This document shows positions 35,544 through 45,260 of a stretch of DNA of 64,000 nucleotides, in pieces. The translations under genes were made by a program, and so were the position numbers. Source of the DNA: an uncultured Haliea sp. (GTDB lineage: Bacteria > Pseudomonadota > Gammaproteobacteria > Pseudomonadales > Halieaceae). The stretch covers positions 50,032 through 114,031 of the forward strand of contig CAJXUQ010000011.1 of the NCBI GenBank assembly GCA_913061145.1, written 5' to 3'. A model generated the notes under the pieces. It searched no databases. It was not told where the DNA came from and saw only the letters and a list, made by a program, of their open reading frames with translations. Position 1 is the first letter of the stretch. The number at the start of each line of letters is the position of its first letter.

Positions 35544-36590
35544 TCAGAGGCTCGCCAGCAACCGGGCAACGGGTGCGGCCAGGCCGATTTCGGGTGGTTG
35601 TTGCACGTTATACCAGAGCCGGTCACCGGCATCCATGATGGCCTCGGGCTGCGCGTCCAGTTGCGCGTACAGCGGCTGGATATCCAGGTGGTAGTGGCTG
35701 AACGTGTGGCGGAAGGCAGCCCCAGACTCCAGCGAGCGCGCGGCGTGGCCAAGCTGCTGCAGGCACCAGTCGGGGGCGACTTGCAATGAGGGCAGTTCGG
35801 GGAAGCACCACAGCCCGCCCCAGATACCGCTCGGGGGGCGTTGCTGCAGCAGTATATGGCCCTGTGTATCCCGCAGCACAAGGAACACGGTGCTGCGCAC
35901 TGGCAGCGCTTTACGCAGTTTCTTGCCGGGGTAATCCGCCTGGCGGCCCTGTGCCAGCGCGCTGCATCCTGCCTGTAGCGGGCACTCTGTGCAGCGAGGT
36001 CTGCTACGGGTGCAGAGCGTGGCACCCAGGTCCATCATCGCCTGGGTGTAATCGGAAACCCGCGCCTGCGGTGTATGTTCCTCGGCGAAGGCCCAGAGCT
36101 GGCGATGCACTGCGGTATCCCCGGGCCACCCGGCAACGGCGTGGTAGCGCGCCAGCACCCGTTTCACGTTGCCGTCGAGAATGGCCGCCCACTCTCCGAA
36201 GGCGATGCCGAGGATGGCGCCAGCGGTGGAACGGCCGATGCCGGGCAGGCCCTGCAGGGCCTCCAGACTGCGTGGAAACACCCCGCCGTGCTCTGTGCAC
36301 ACCTGGTGTGCAGCCCGGTGCAGGTTGCGCGCGCGGGCGTAGTAGCCGAGCCCGGTCCACAGGTGCAGCACTTCATCGATGGGCGCCTGTGCCAGGGCCT
36401 GCACGTCGGGGAAGCGCTGCATGAAGCGCTGGTAGTAGGGGATCACCGTGCGCACCTGGGTTTGCTGCAGCATGATTTCCGACACCCACACCCGGTAGGG
36501 GCTGGTATCGTGCTGCCAGGGCAGGTCCTTGCGGCCGTGCTGGTCAAACCAGGCGAGAACCTGGTCGGCGAATGTGGGGTGTTTGCGCAT
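35544..36590 (-). CDS. mutY: adenine DNA glycosylase
   Basis: Removes adenine mispaired with 8-oxoguanine. The 348-residue protein from ATG 36590 has Glu38 in [11 protein letters not shown] (catalytic), helix-hairpin-helix [14 protein letters not shown] (about 114-127), Asp139 in [11 protein letters not shown], and the [4Fe-4S] cluster Cys193-x6-Cys200-x2-Cys203-x5-Cys209. The C-terminal NUDIX-like domain ([19 protein letters not shown]) recognises 8-oxoG. The frame is open to 36680, but 36590 gives the family start. Operon with yggX. Confidence 0.96.
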   Translation of the reverse strand: MRKHPTFADQVLAWFDQHGRKDLPWQHDTSPYRVWVSEIMLQQTQVRTVIPYYQRFMQRFPDVQALAQAPIDEVLHLWTGLGYYARARNLHRAAHQVCTEHGGVFPRSLEALQGLPGIGRSTAGAILGIAFGEWAAILDGNVKRVLARYHAVAGWPGDTAVHRQLWAFAEEHTPQARVSDYTQAMMDLGATLCTRSRPRCTECPLQAGCSALAQGRQADYPGKKLRKALPVRSTVFLVLRDTQGHILLQQRPPSGIWGGLWCFPELPSLQVAPDWCLQQLGHAARSLESGAAFRHTFSHYHLDIQPLYAQLDAQPEAIMDAGDRLWYNVQQPPEIGLAAPVARLLASL

Positions 36591-36692
36591 CGGCCCAGTG
36601 TACTGCAGTTTGCCCTGCACCCTGCGCACAGGGCCGAATCGTTTCCTGTTGCGTAAACTGGACATGATGTATTCACGCAAGGGTCACAGGCC

Positions 36693-37562
36693 ATGAAATT
36701 ACTGCTTGCCGCGGTGGTCGCCGCCGCCTCGTTTACGGTGGCGGGATGCGGCGTGGTGCCCGGGCCGAAGCAGCCGGCCGCGGACATCCGGACCGTGGTG
36801 TACACGCCCCAGGACTGGCCCCAGCCGCTGGAGGCCGATCTGTATCTGCCCCAGGGGCAGGGTCCATTTCCCGGCATGTTGCTGGTGCACGGTGGGGGCT
36901 GGGAGCGCCGCAGCCGCGATGATATGGACCGGCTGGCACGCTACTATGCAGGCCAGGGTTATGTGGTGCTGAACGCCAGCTACCGGTTTGCGCCGGAGGC
37001 AAAGTATCCGGCCCAGGTGTACGACCTGCAGCAGGCGATGCACTGGCTGCACCGGGAAGCCCCCGGCCTGGACCTGGATGTCCGGCGCATTGCCGCCTTT
37101 GGCTATTCCGCGGGTGCTCACCTGCTGAGCCTGATGGCGCTGGCGGCGGGCACTGGCGATGAGCTGGACAGGCCCTGGGGCGGAGCCCAAACGCGGCCCG
37201 CCGCGGTCATTGCCGGTGGCTCGCCGATGGACCTGCGCAAGTTCCCGGGTGGCAAGCTGGTGCCCCAGTTTCTCGGCGGGCGCCTGACGGAAATTCCCGA
37301 AACCTTCGCCGCCGCTTCACCGGTCACGCGCGTGCACGACGATGCGCCACCCTTCTACCTGTTTCACGGTACCCGCGACACGCTGGTGCCCATCGACCAC
37401 GCTGAGGAGTTTGCGCAGGCTCTGCGTGCGCAGGGCGTGGCGGTGGAACTGGAGCGCCTCGCCGCCCGTGGTCACATTCTCACGTTTCTGACGGCGGGCA
37501 GTGCCCTGCCTGCAGCGGATGCGTTTCTGCAGCGCTATCTGTCGGAAGCGGCGCTGCAGTAG
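36693..37562 (+). CDS. alpha/beta hydrolase lipoprotein (BD-FAE/esterase type)
   Basis: A 289-residue membrane-anchored esterase. The signal peptide ends in a lipobox VAGC with lipidated Cys19, so the enzyme probably sits at the envelope. The alpha/beta hydrolase core shows the oxyanion-hole HGGGW (66-70), the nucleophile Ser139 in GYSAG, an Asp in HGTRDTLVP near 230 and a C-terminal His in RGHILTF. These belong to the hormone-sensitive-lipase-like/BD-FAE group. Substrate unknown. It is divergent from mutY with 102 bases between, and convergent on the next gene. Confidence 0.85.
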   Translation: MKLLLAAVVAAASFTVAGCGVVPGPKQPAADIRTVVYTPQDWPQPLEADLYLPQGQGPFPGMLLVHGGGWERRSRDDMDRLARYYAGQGYVVLNASYRFAPEAKYPAQVYDLQQAMHWLHREAPGLDLDVRRIAAFGYSAGAHLLSLMALAAGTGDELDRPWGGAQTRPAAVIAGGSPMDLRKFPGGKLVPQFLGGRLTEIPETFAAASPVTRVHDDAPPFYLFHGTRDTLVPIDHAEEFAQALRAQGVAVELERLAARGHILTFLTAGSALPAADAFLQRYLSEAALQ

Positions 37563-37577
37563 GCGGTGTGCAGGCGC

Positions 37578-39740
37578 TTACGCGCTGCCGCCGCGCCGCC
37601 ACTGATGGTAGCGCACCACCCAGCGCAGTAGGCGTTCGGGTGCGTGAGCCTTCTTCCAGGCACCGGCGGCGTATTTGTTGGCCTCTGCGAGCGTCGGGTA
37701 GGTGTGGATGGTGCCGAGAATCTTGTTCAGCCCCAGGCCGTGGCGCATCGCCAGCACGAATTCCGCCAGCAGGTCGCCGCCCTGGGTGCCGACAATGGTC
37801 GCGCCCAGAATGCGGTCGCGGCCGGGCACGGTGAGCACCTTGACGAACCCGCGGGTCGCGCTGTCGGCGATGGCCCGGTCCAGCTCGGCGAGTTCGAAGC
37901 GGGTCACCTCGTGCGGTATGCCGCGGTCGATGGCCTCCTGCTCGCTGAGGCCCACGCGGGCGACCTCGGGGTCGATGAACGTGGTCCAGGGAATCACCGA
38001 ATAGTCCACCTTGAAGCGCTTGAACTGCCCGAACAGTGCATTGACCGCGGCGTACCAGGCCATGTGCGCTGCGGTGTGGGTGAACTGGTAGGGCCCCGCG
38101 ACATCGCCGGCGGCGTAGATATTCGGGTACAGAGTCTCCAGGTACTCGTTGGTGGTGACGGTGCGATTGCTGGGAATGCCGAGCTCTTCCAGGCCATAGC
38201 CCGTAAGTCGCGCCCGGCGGCCCACAGAGACCAGCAGCTGGTCGAAGGGAATGGCGCGTTCGCCACCCTGGTATTCCACGATCAGGCGCTTCTCTCCCGC
38301 CACCTGTTCGCAGCGCAGTGCCGTGTGCCCGGTGAGTATCTCAACGCCGTCCGCGGTGAGTGCGTCGCGCGCCAGCGCCGCTACCTCGTGGTCTTCCTTC
38401 GGCAAGATGCGCGGCCCGCGCTCGACCTGCGTGACCCTGGAGCCCAGCCGGGCGAAGGCCTGGGCGAGCTCGGAACCGATGGGACCTCCGCCCAGCACCA
38501 CCAGTCGTTGTGGCAGCGCATCCAACTCGGCAAAGCGCTCCCATAGCGTATCGCTGGTGACGTAACCCGTATCCTCCAGCCCGGGCAGGTCGGGCACCAG
38601 CGGTGCAGCGCCGGCGGCGATGACAATCGAGCGCGTGGTCAGGCGCTGTGTGCCGCCGTCGTTGAGGGCGATGTCCACTGTCCAGGGGTCGATGATCCTG
38701 GCGTAACCCTGCAGCACCTCCACGCCCAGTCCGGTGTAGCGCTCGACGCTGTCGTGGGGCTCGATCTCGGCGATGATGCGATGGACGCGCGCCATCACCT
38801 CGCGAAAACTGAACTGTGGCTCGCTGGCGATCAACCCGTAGTCACCGGCGTGGCGCATCTGCTGTGCCACCTTGGCGCTCTTGATCAGGGCTTTGCTGGG
38901 CACGCAGCCGTAGTTCAGGCAGTCGCCGCCCATTCTGTGCGCTTCCACCAGGGTGACTTTGGCTTTTACCGCCGCGGCGATATAGGCGGACACCAGGCCG
39001 CCTGCGCCTGCGCCAATCACCACCAGGTTGCGGTCGAAGCGTGTGGGCCGCTGCCAGCGCTTATACACGCGGCGGCGCTGCACGGCGGCGACCAGCAGTT
39101 TGGCCATCCAGGGAAACAGGCCGAGCAGTACAAACGAGAGCAGCAGCGCCGGTGACAGGATGTCGCCAAGACGCTCAACGGCGGCCAGCTGCGTGCCGGC
39201 GTTCACGTAGACCGCAGTGCCTGCCAGCATGCCCACCTGGCTGACCCAGTAGAATGTCCAGGTGCGCAAACGGGTCAGGCCCATCAGCAGGTTGATGACG
39301 AAAAAGGGAAAAATCGGCACCAGCCGCAGGGTGAACAGGTAGAACGCGCCGTCGCGCTCAATGCCGCGGTCAATGGCCTTCAGGCGCTCGCCGAAGCGCT
39401 GCTGCACGCTGTCGCGCAGCAGGAAGCGCGCAACCAGAAACGCGAGGGTGGCACCGATGCTGGAGGCAAAGGACACCAGCAGCAGGCCGAAGCCCAGGCC
39501 AAACAGGGCGCCGCCAGCCAGTGTCATGATGGCCGCGCCGGGCAGCGACAGTGCGGTGACCAGGACGTAAATGCCGAAGTAGGCCGCGGGTACGGCGACC
39601 GGATGCGCGGTCAGCAGCTGGGCAAACTGTGCCTGGCTGGCTTTCAGCTGGTCCAGGGTGAGGTAGTTATGCAGGCCCAGGGCAAAGAAACCCAGCACCA
39701 GGCCCAGCAGGGCCACAACAATCAAGAGCTTACGGTTCAC
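37578..39740 (-). CDS. TVP38/DedA-like membrane domain fused to mercuric-reductase-like disulfide oxidoreductase
   Basis: A 720-residue fusion. Residues 1-215 are a TVP38/TMEM64 (VTT, SNARE-associated) membrane domain with about six hydrophobic segments and LSLPGAAIMTLAGGALFG. From about 238 a class I pyridine nucleotide-disulfide oxidoreductase begins: FAD loop VIGAGAGGLVSAY, redox-active Cys274-x4-Cys279 in GGDCLNYGCVPSK, NAD loop VVLGGGPIGSELAQ, second FAD site IYAAGDVAG. The C-terminal HTYPTLAEA matches MerA-like enzymes but the terminal vicinal Cys pair of MerA is absent. Start GTG 39740 with AAGGAG upstream. It lies downstream of arsS; a role in arsenic or thiol redox is inferred. Confidence 0.87.
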   Translation of the reverse strand: MNRKLLIVVALLGLVLGFFALGLHNYLTLDQLKASQAQFAQLLTAHPVAVPAAYFGIYVLVTALSLPGAAIMTLAGGALFGLGFGLLLVSFASSIGATLAFLVARFLLRDSVQQRFGERLKAIDRGIERDGAFYLFTLRLVPIFPFFVINLLMGLTRLRTWTFYWVSQVGMLAGTAVYVNAGTQLAAVERLGDILSPALLLSFVLLGLFPWMAKLLVAAVQRRRVYKRWQRPTRFDRNLVVIGAGAGGLVSAYIAAAVKAKVTLVEAHRMGGDCLNYGCVPSKALIKSAKVAQQMRHAGDYGLIASEPQFSFREVMARVHRIIAEIEPHDSVERYTGLGVEVLQGYARIIDPWTVDIALNDGGTQRLTTRSIVIAAGAAPLVPDLPGLEDTGYVTSDTLWERFAELDALPQRLVVLGGGPIGSELAQAFARLGSRVTQVERGPRILPKEDHEVAALARDALTADGVEILTGHTALRCEQVAGEKRLIVEYQGGERAIPFDQLLVSVGRRARLTGYGLEELGIPSNRTVTTNEYLETLYPNIYAAGDVAGPYQFTHTAAHMAWYAAVNALFGQFKRFKVDYSVIPWTTFIDPEVARVGLSEQEAIDRGIPHEVTRFELAELDRAIADSATRGFVKVLTVPGRDRILGATIVGTQGGDLLAEFVLAMRHGLGLNKILGTIHTYPTLAEANKYAAGAWKKAHAPERLLRWVVRYHQWRRGGSA

Positions 39741-39789
39741 GAGGGTTCTCCTTGGGGGAGCCGCACCGGGCGCCCGGTTCTGGCCTGGG

Positions 39790-40749
39790 TCAGTTCAGGG
39801 CGCCACCGCAGCTGCTGCCCTGGCCGGCGGTGCAACCGTAGCAGTGGTCGGCGGTGCGTATCTCGCGGCCATCCAGTCCGCCCGTCAGCAGGCTGGCGAG
39901 CTGCGGCCTGCCCTCGTGGCCTGGCAGCGGCAGGTCCAGCTGCTGGTTGAAGTCGCAGTCGTACAGGTAACCCTGCCAGTCCACGCTCACCAGCGACCGG
40001 CACATGACACCCTCGAGGTTGCCGGGCTGATAGGCATCTTTCAGCAGCTGCATGTAGGCGGCAAACTGGCCCTTGGAAATCAGGGTGCTGCCAAAACGCT
40101 TGATGGGCATGTTGGCCAGCGTGAACAGGGCGTTGAATTCGATACCGAAATGCGCGCGCAGTTCCCGCTTGTAGTCTGCCTCCAGCGCCTGCTGGTTGGG
40201 CGGCAGGGTGGGGCCCAACGGGTTATAGACCAGGTTCAGCAGCAGACCACTGCCCGGTTGCCCATAGCCCAGGGCGTTGAGTGACTGCAGGGCGGCGATG
40301 CTCTTGTCGAACACGCCGTTGCCGCGCTGCTGGTCGACGTTGGCCGGCGAATAGCAGGGCATGGAGGCCACGATTTCCACCCGGTGCCGGGCGAGAAACT
40401 CCGCCATGTCTTCATAACCGGGTTCGCGCAGGATGGTGAGGTTGCAGCGATCCATCACCCTCACACCCTGGGCGGTGGCCGCGGTCACCAGGTCGCGGAA
40501 GCGCGGGTGCATTTCCGGGGCGCCGCCCGTGAGGTCGAGCAGCGACACGCCGCGTGCCTGCAATACCCGGGGTATGAGGTCGATGAGGTTGTCGCTCATC
40601 ATCTCGGTGCGGGTGGGGCCGGCGTTGACATGGCAGTGCACACAGCTCTGGTTGCACAGGTAACCGAGGTTGACCTGCAGGGTCTGCAGCGCAGCCCGCC
40701 TGAGGGCGGGGAAATCGGTCGCTTCCAGCAGCGGCAGGGTGGCGTGCAT
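39790..40749 (-). CDS. arsS: arsenosugar biosynthesis radical SAM protein ArsS
   Basis: Radical-SAM enzyme thought to attach the adenosyl group in arsenosugar synthesis. The 319-residue protein has the radical SAM cluster Cys32-x3-Cys36-x2-Cys39 (CNQSCVHC), the SAM site [12 protein letters not shown], and the ArsS/DUF3641 C-terminus [20 protein letters not shown] then [15 protein letters not shown]. In many relatives the equivalent of this last Cys is selenocysteine; here it is encoded by TGC. The next gene downstream is a MerA-like/TVP38 fusion 49 bases away. ArsM is not in the window. Confidence 0.9.
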   Translation of the reverse strand: MHATLPLLEATDFPALRRAALQTLQVNLGYLCNQSCVHCHVNAGPTRTEMMSDNLIDLIPRVLQARGVSLLDLTGGAPEMHPRFRDLVTAATAQGVRVMDRCNLTILREPGYEDMAEFLARHRVEIVASMPCYSPANVDQQRGNGVFDKSIAALQSLNALGYGQPGSGLLLNLVYNPLGPTLPPNQQALEADYKRELRAHFGIEFNALFTLANMPIKRFGSTLISKGQFAAYMQLLKDAYQPGNLEGVMCRSLVSVDWQGYLYDCDFNQQLDLPLPGHEGRPQLASLLTGGLDGREIRTADHCYGCTAGQGSSCGGALN

Positions 40750-40905
40750 GGGTGTGGAGTCCTTGTTCGATGGCGGCTTGTGGTGTTTGCGTGTTTCGTG
40801 TGCTGCCGCGACTGTTCATCAGTTGGTACGCGGCGGGCCTCGCCACAGTTTACCTGCTGCCCGGGATGCCCGCCTGTGGCCAACGCTGCCGCGGCACATC
40901 CGACG

Positions 40906-40934
40906 GTGAATTCGGCCCGGCTTTCTTCTATAAT
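40906..40934 (+). promoter_or_regulatory. hisBHAF promoter
   Basis: A perfect TATAAT (40929-40934) with a weak -35 GTGAAT (40906-40911) at 17 bases. The predicted start leaves a leader of about 55 bases before hisB. The 246-base arsS/hisB spacer is otherwise unremarkable; no attenuator leader peptide with a His run was seen. Confidence 0.6.
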
Positions 40935-40995
40935 GGCGCGCTTTTCCGGGCCTGGCCCCGGTTCCCATCCGCCAGTGCAGGTTCTGGAGAATAGT

Positions 40996-41589
40996 ATGTC
41001 TGAGCGCAAGGCGAGTGTGACTCGCAACACGCTGGAAACGCAGATCACCGCCACGGTGAATCTCGACGGTTCCGGTCAGGCGAAATTTGACACCGGTATC
41101 CCCTTCCTCGAGCACATGCTGGACCAGATTGCGCGCCACGGCCTGATCGATCTCGACATCCATGCCAGGGGCGATCTGCACATCGACGACCACCACACGG
41201 TGGAGGACATCGGTATCACCCTCGGCCAGGCTTTCGCCAGGGCGGTGGGCGACAAGAAAGGCATTGTGCGTTACGGCCACAGCTATGTGCCGCTGGATGA
41301 AGCGCTGTCCCGCGTGGTGGTGGACTTCTCCGGCCGGCCGGGACTGGTGTATCACATTCCGTTTACCCGCGCCTCCGTGGGCGGCTTTGACGTGGACCTG
41401 TTCCAGGAATTTTTCCATGGCTTCGTCAACCACGCCCAGGTCACGCTGCATATCGACAATCTGCGCGGTGAGAACACCCACCACCAGATCGAAACGGTGT
41501 TCAAGGCCTTCGGCCGCGCGCTGCGCATGGCGCTCTCGGCGGACCCGGCCATGGCCGGCATGATGCCCTCCACCAAGGGTGTGCTGTAA
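40996..41589 (+). CDS. hisB: imidazoleglycerol-phosphate dehydratase
   Basis: Sixth step of histidine synthesis, manganese-dependent dehydration. The 197-residue monofunctional form (no phosphatase domain) shows the metal-binding histidines in [25 protein letters not shown] and the symmetrical second half [12 protein letters not shown]...NTHHQIE. The ATG at 40996 has CTGGAGA before it; the open frame extends far upstream through the arsS antisense strand, which is a shadow. First gene of hisB-hisH-hisA-hisF, followed after 5 bases by hisH. Confidence 0.96.
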   Translation: MSERKASVTRNTLETQITATVNLDGSGQAKFDTGIPFLEHMLDQIARHGLIDLDIHARGDLHIDDHHTVEDIGITLGQAFARAVGDKKGIVRYGHSYVPLDEALSRVVVDFSGRPGLVYHIPFTRASVGGFDVDLFQEFFHGFVNHAQVTLHIDNLRGENTHHQIETVFKAFGRALRMALSADPAMAGMMPSTKGVL

Positions 41590-41594
41590 CACCC

Positions 41595-42245
41595 GTGAGC
41601 GGTTCAGTGGCAGTGATCGACTACGGCATGGGCAACCTGCACTCGGTGGCCAGTGCGCTGGCGCATGTCGGCGCTGAACGCGTGGTGGTGACTCACGATG
41701 TTGAGCAGATCCGCGCGGCGGACCGCGTCGTCTTCCCGGGTGTGGGCGCCATACGCGACTGTATGGCGGAGATCCGCCGCCTGCGCTGCGACGAGCTGCT
41801 GCAGGTGGCCCTGACCGAGCAGCACAAGCCGGTGCTGGCCATTTGTGTGGGCATGCAGGCGCTGATGAGCCACTCGGAAGAGAACGGCGGTGTGGACTGC
41901 CTGAACGTGATTCCGGGCACCGTGCGCCACTTTGGCCAGCCGCTGCACGACGCCGAAGGGCAGCGCCTGAAAGTGCCGCACATGGGCTGGAGTGAGGTTC
42001 GCAGAGTAAGTGAGCACCCACTCTGGAATGGCATTCCGGATGCCACCCGTTTCTATTTCGTGCACAGCTATTACGTCACCGCTGCCGACCGCTCGCTCGT
42101 CGCAGGCAGCGTTGACTACGGCGTCTGTGCCGATGCGGTGCTGGCCCGGGACAATCTCTTTGCCACCCAGTTTCACCCGGAGAAGAGCCACACCGCCGGG
42201 TTGCAGCTGCTGCGCAACTTCATCAACTGGACACCCTCATGCTGA
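41595..42245 (+). CDS. hisH: imidazole glycerol phosphate synthase glutaminase subunit
   Basis: Class I glutamine amidotransferase that supplies ammonia to HisF. The 216-residue protein begins [18 protein letters not shown], carries the nucleophile Cys in [11 protein letters not shown], and His-Glu of the triad in [10 protein letters not shown] near the C-terminus. HMGWSEV is also characteristic of HisH. It starts at GTG 41595, 5 bases after hisB, and overlaps hisA by 7 bases, so translation is coupled. Product joins HisF as a heterodimer. Confidence 0.96.
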   Translation: MSGSVAVIDYGMGNLHSVASALAHVGAERVVVTHDVEQIRAADRVVFPGVGAIRDCMAEIRRLRCDELLQVALTEQHKPVLAICVGMQALMSHSEENGGVDCLNVIPGTVRHFGQPLHDAEGQRLKVPHMGWSEVRRVSEHPLWNGIPDATRFYFVHSYYVTAADRSLVAGSVDYGVCADAVLARDNLFATQFHPEKSHTAGLQLLRNFINWTPSC

Positions 42246-42973
42246 TCATTCCCGCTATCGATTTGAAAGACGGCCAGTGCGTGCGCCTGCGGCAGGGCTT
42301 GATGGAGGACAGCACGGTGTTCTCTGATGACCCGCTGGCCGTCGCCCGGCGCTGGGTGGACGCGGGCTGTCGGCGCCTCCACCTGGTGGACCTGAACGGC
42401 GCCTTTGCCGGAGAGCCGGTCAACGGCGAGGTGGTGACGGCCATTGCCGCCGCCTGGCCCAGGCTGCCGATCCAGATCGGTGGTGGCATTCGCAGCCTGG
42501 AGACCATCGAGCACTATGTGCGGGCCGGGGTCAGCTACGTGATCATCGGCACCAAAGCGGTGAAGGAACCGGCGTTTGTCGCCGAGGCCTGCCGCGCGTT
42601 TCCGGGCAAGATCATCGTCGGCCTGGACGCCAGGGATGGTCTGGTGGCAACGGATGGCTGGGCGGAGGTGTCCACGGTGCTGGCCACGGACCTCGCCAGG
42701 CAGTTCGAGGCCGATGGCGTGTCCGCCATTGTCTACACCGACATTGCCCGCGACGGCATGATGCAGGGTGTGAACGTGGAAGCCACACTGGGCATGGCCC
42801 GGGCCTCCAGCATTCCGGTCATCGCCTCCGGCGGCATCACCAACCTGGAGGATATTCGGGCCCTGCAGGCTGTGGCACATGAAGGCATCTGCGGTGCCAT
42901 CACCGGCCGGGCCATCTACGAGGGCACACTGGACGTGGCCGAAGCGCAACGCCTTTGTGACGCGGCGGCCTGA
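42239..42973 (+). CDS. hisA: phosphoribosylformimino-5-aminoimidazole carboxamide ribotide isomerase
   Basis: Amadori-type isomerase, a (beta/alpha)8 barrel of 244 residues. The start [19 protein letters not shown] includes the catalytic Asp8, and the second catalytic residue Asp lies in [14 protein letters not shown] near 130. Two phosphate sites appear as VGGGI-like IQIGGGIRS and SGGITNLED. It overlaps hisH by 7 bases and is followed 3 bases later by hisF. It supplies the substrate for HisF/HisH. Confidence 0.96.
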   Translation: MLIIPAIDLKDGQCVRLRQGLMEDSTVFSDDPLAVARRWVDAGCRRLHLVDLNGAFAGEPVNGEVVTAIAAAWPRLPIQIGGGIRSLETIEHYVRAGVSYVIIGTKAVKEPAFVAEACRAFPGKIIVGLDARDGLVATDGWAEVSTVLATDLARQFEADGVSAIVYTDIARDGMMQGVNVEATLGMARASSIPVIASGGITNLEDIRALQAVAHEGICGAITGRAIYEGTLDVAEAQRLCDAAA

Positions 42974-42976
42974 GCG

Positions 42977-43750
42977 ATGGGCCTGGCCAAACGCATCATC
43001 CCCTGCCTCGACGTCGACAATGGGCGCGTGGTCAAGGGGGTCAATTTCGTCGGTATCCGCGACGCGGGTGATCCGGTGGAAATTGCCCGCCGCTACAACG
43101 AGCAGGGCGCTGACGAAATCACCTTCCTGGACATTACCGCCAGCCACGAGGGCCGCGAAACCACGGTCCACACCGTGGAGCAGATTGCCGAGCAGGTGTT
43201 TATTCCGCTCACCGTGGGGGGCGGCATTCGCTCGGTCGACGACATCCGCACCATGCTCAATGCCGGTGCCGACAAGGTCAGCATCAATACGGCCGCAATA
43301 CACAACCCCGAACTCGTGCGCCAGGCCTCGCAGCGCTTCGGTGCCCAGTGCATCGTGGTGGCGATCGACGCCAAGCGCGTGGCCGATGTGGACGGCCAGC
43401 CGCGTTGGGAAATCTTCACCCACGGCGGGCGCAAACCCACCGGCATCGATGCGGTCGCCTGGGCGGTGAAGATGGCGGAGCTGGGAGCCGGGGAAATCCT
43501 GCTCACCAGCATGGACCGTGACGGCACCAAAAACGGCTTTGAGCTGGGTGTCACCCGCGCGATTACGGACGCTGTGGATATTCCCGTGATCGCCTCCGGT
43601 GGTGTGGGCAACCTGCAGCACCTGGTGGATGGCATTCTGCTGGGCGGTGCCGATGCGGTGCTGGCCGCCAGCATTTTTCACTTTGCGGAATACACCGTGC
43701 CCGAAGCCAAGGCCTATATGGCCGAGCGGGGCATCGAGGTGCGTCTCTAG
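42977..43750 (+). CDS. hisF: imidazole glycerol phosphate synthase cyclase subunit
   Basis: Cyclase partner of HisH, a (beta/alpha)8 barrel of 257 residues that makes imidazole glycerol phosphate and AICAR. Visible: [21 protein letters not shown] with catalytic Asp11, [25 protein letters not shown], and [15 protein letters not shown] holding the second catalytic Asp near 130. Last gene of the his unit; hisGDC and hisIE are not in the window. It converges on frdD with 10 bases between stops and no terminator hairpin visible. Confidence 0.96.
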   Translation: MGLAKRIIPCLDVDNGRVVKGVNFVGIRDAGDPVEIARRYNEQGADEITFLDITASHEGRETTVHTVEQIAEQVFIPLTVGGGIRSVDDIRTMLNAGADKVSINTAAIHNPELVRQASQRFGAQCIVVAIDAKRVADVDGQPRWEIFTHGGRKPTGIDAVAWAVKMAELGAGEILLTSMDRDGTKNGFELGVTRAITDAVDIPVIASGGVGNLQHLVDGILLGGADAVLAASIFHFAEYTVPEAKAYMAERGIEVRL

Positions 43751-43760
43751 CGGCGCTGGA

Positions 43761-44105
43761 TTACAGCGTGAACAGCCAGAAGGCACACAGGGCGCTGAGT
43801 GCCGTAGCCCCGCCGTAAAAAAACCCTCCGAGCAGCCAGGTCGGCCCTTTGATGTGCAGGTCGTGCAGGCCGTGATACAGGCGATGTGCGGTGTGGTACA
43901 GCGGTAGTGCAATCACGGCCAGCGTCGCCAGCCTCGTCAGCGGGTGCTGCAGGCCGCTGCTCAGTGTGGCATAAAGCGCCTGTGGATCCTGCACCAGCCA
44001 GCCCAGCAGCAGCGTGCTCGCAATCAGCCCCGGGCCGATAAACGCCAGCAGCATGCCGCCGGCGCCGAACAGGGACCAGCTGATGGGCTCGTGGGAGCGG
44101 CGCAT
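43761..44105 (-). CDS. frdD: fumarate reductase membrane anchor subunit D
   Basis: One of two membrane anchors of quinol:fumarate reductase, carrying electrons from menaquinol to FrdB/FrdA. The 114-residue protein from ATG 44105 has three hydrophobic helices: WSLFGAGGMLLAFIGPGLIAST, RLATLAVIALPLYHTAHRLYH and GGFFYGGATALSALCAFWLFT. The RSHEPISWSLFGAGGM start is typical of FrdD (usual length about 119). It is last of frdA-frdB-frdC-frdD, all overlapping or nearly so. Family placement as D rests on order and start motif. Confidence 0.9.
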   Translation of the reverse strand: MRRSHEPISWSLFGAGGMLLAFIGPGLIASTLLLGWLVQDPQALYATLSSGLQHPLTRLATLAVIALPLYHTAHRLYHGLHDLHIKGPTWLLGGFFYGGATALSALCAFWLFTL

Positions 44106-44107
44106 GG

Positions 44108-44515
44108 TTACGCGCCCCCTGCTGGCCACAGCAGCCAGAGTGTGGCGCCGACCAGCCCCAGGTTGCCGGCCAGCGCGCCGAGCTGGTGGGCACGCAACAC
44201 ATGCCGCGGATCAATGCGCAGGCGGTCGCTGTCGATGACCAGAATCTTTGGCACCAGTGCGACCCAGGTCACCGCGTGCAACAGGGCCGCCGCCAGCGCG
44301 ATACCCTGCAGCAGCAGCCCTGCCGGCGTTTGCAGCCAGCTGAGCCAGGTGGCGAAAGCGGCCTCGCCACGGCTGAACTGGACTATCCCGGCGAGCAGCA
44401 GCAGGGTGTACAGCAGCAGGGGCAGCGCGGTGGCTTCCCGCAGCATGTAGCGGCGGTAGGCCGGGTTGCGCAGCCACCAGCTGCGGGGTTGTTGTGGCTG
44501 CCAGGGTTTACGCAT
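44108..44515 (-). CDS. frdC: fumarate reductase membrane anchor subunit C
   Basis: Second membrane anchor of fumarate reductase, 135 residues with three hydrophobic helices. The start [34 protein letters not shown] strongly resembles FrdC (WW-x-YR-YMLRE-TA), and the C-terminal [19 protein letters not shown] is also typical. It overlaps the end of frdB by 8 bases and precedes frdD by 2 bases. The WW...YMLRE signature distinguishes it from SdhC, supporting a true quinol:fumarate reductase. Confidence 0.93.
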   Translation of the reverse strand: MRKPWQPQQPRSWWLRNPAYRRYMLREATALPLLLYTLLLLAGIVQFSRGEAAFATWLSWLQTPAGLLLQGIALAAALLHAVTWVALVPKILVIDSDRLRIDPRHVLRAHQLGALAGNLGLVGATLWLLWPAGGA

Positions 44516-45260
44516 CGCCCTTGCCTCGCAGCAGGCGGAACAGGTTGACCCCGTAGTTGATGTCCGATGCCACTTTGCCGCGGTTGATCGCCGAGGCCGG
44601 GTCTACGTCCTTGGGGCAGACCTCCGAGCAGTAGCCGACGAAGGTGCAGCTCCACACACCCTCCTCCGCATTCAGCCAGGGCATGCGCTCGCTGCTGCCT
44701 TCATCGCGGGAATCCAGGTTGTAGCGCTGGGCGAGGGTGAGCGCGGCGGGGCCCAGGAACGCCGGGTTGCGCCCGAACTGCGGGCATGCGGCATAGCACA
44801 GCGCGCAATTGATGCACTGGCTGAAGGCGTGGTAGCGCGCCATCTGCGCCGGAGTCTGTGAGTGTGCCGTGTCGACGGGGGCCTCGCTATGGCGTATCAA
44901 CCAGGGCTTCACCGCCTCGATATGCTCGACCACGCCGCTGATGTCCGCGACCAGATCGCGCTCTACCGGCAGGTTGTCCAGCGCCCGGACCTCCAGCACA
45001 CCGGCTTCGCGGTAATCGCGCAGGAAGGTCTTGCAGGACAGCTTCGGTTCGCCGTTTACCATCACGCCGCAGCTGCCGCAGATGGCCATGCGGCAGGACC
45101 AGCGGTGGCTCAGGGACGGGTCCAGTGCGTCCTTGATGTAGTTGAGGGCATCGAGTACGGACATGTCGTCGCTGCAGGGCACGGTATAGCGCTGCTCCCA
45201 GGGCTGCGTGTCCTGCTCGGGGCGGTAGCGCGTGACCGCCAGCTCGATAGTGTCGCTCAC
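44508..45260 (-). CDS. frdB: fumarate reductase iron-sulfur subunit
   Basis: Electron-transfer subunit of fumarate reductase. From GTG 45260 it is 250 residues. The [2Fe-2S] site has Cys56, 61, 64 and 76 in [25 protein letters not shown] order; the [4Fe-4S] site is [12 protein letters not shown] and the [3Fe-4S] site [17 protein letters not shown]. The start GTG lies in the end of frdA (GTGA overlap), which decides it: the frame is open to 45524. FrdB links the FrdA flavin to the FrdCD quinol site. Confidence 0.94.
   Translation of the reverse strand: MSDTIELAVTRYRPEQDTQPWEQRYTVPCSDDMSVLDALNYIKDALDPSLSHRWSCRMAICGSCGVMVNGEPKLSCKTFLRDYREAGVLEVRALDNLPVERDLVADISGVVEHIEAVKPWLIRHSEAPVDTAHSQTPAQMARYHAFSQCINCALCYAACPQFGRNPAFLGPAALTLAQRYNLDSRDEGSSERMPWLNAEEGVWSCTFVGYCSEVCPKDVDPASAINRGKVASDINYGVNLFRLLRGKGDA

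Noticed and set aside
39790..40749. Possible selenocysteine codon in arsS
   Set aside because: The C-terminal position that is Sec in relatives is TGC here, and the gene has no internal in-frame TGA.
42173..43912. A 579-residue open frame antisense to hisA and hisF
   Set aside because: It lies wholly opposite two well-conserved genes, has no recognisable domain, and is explained by high GC suppressing stop codons.
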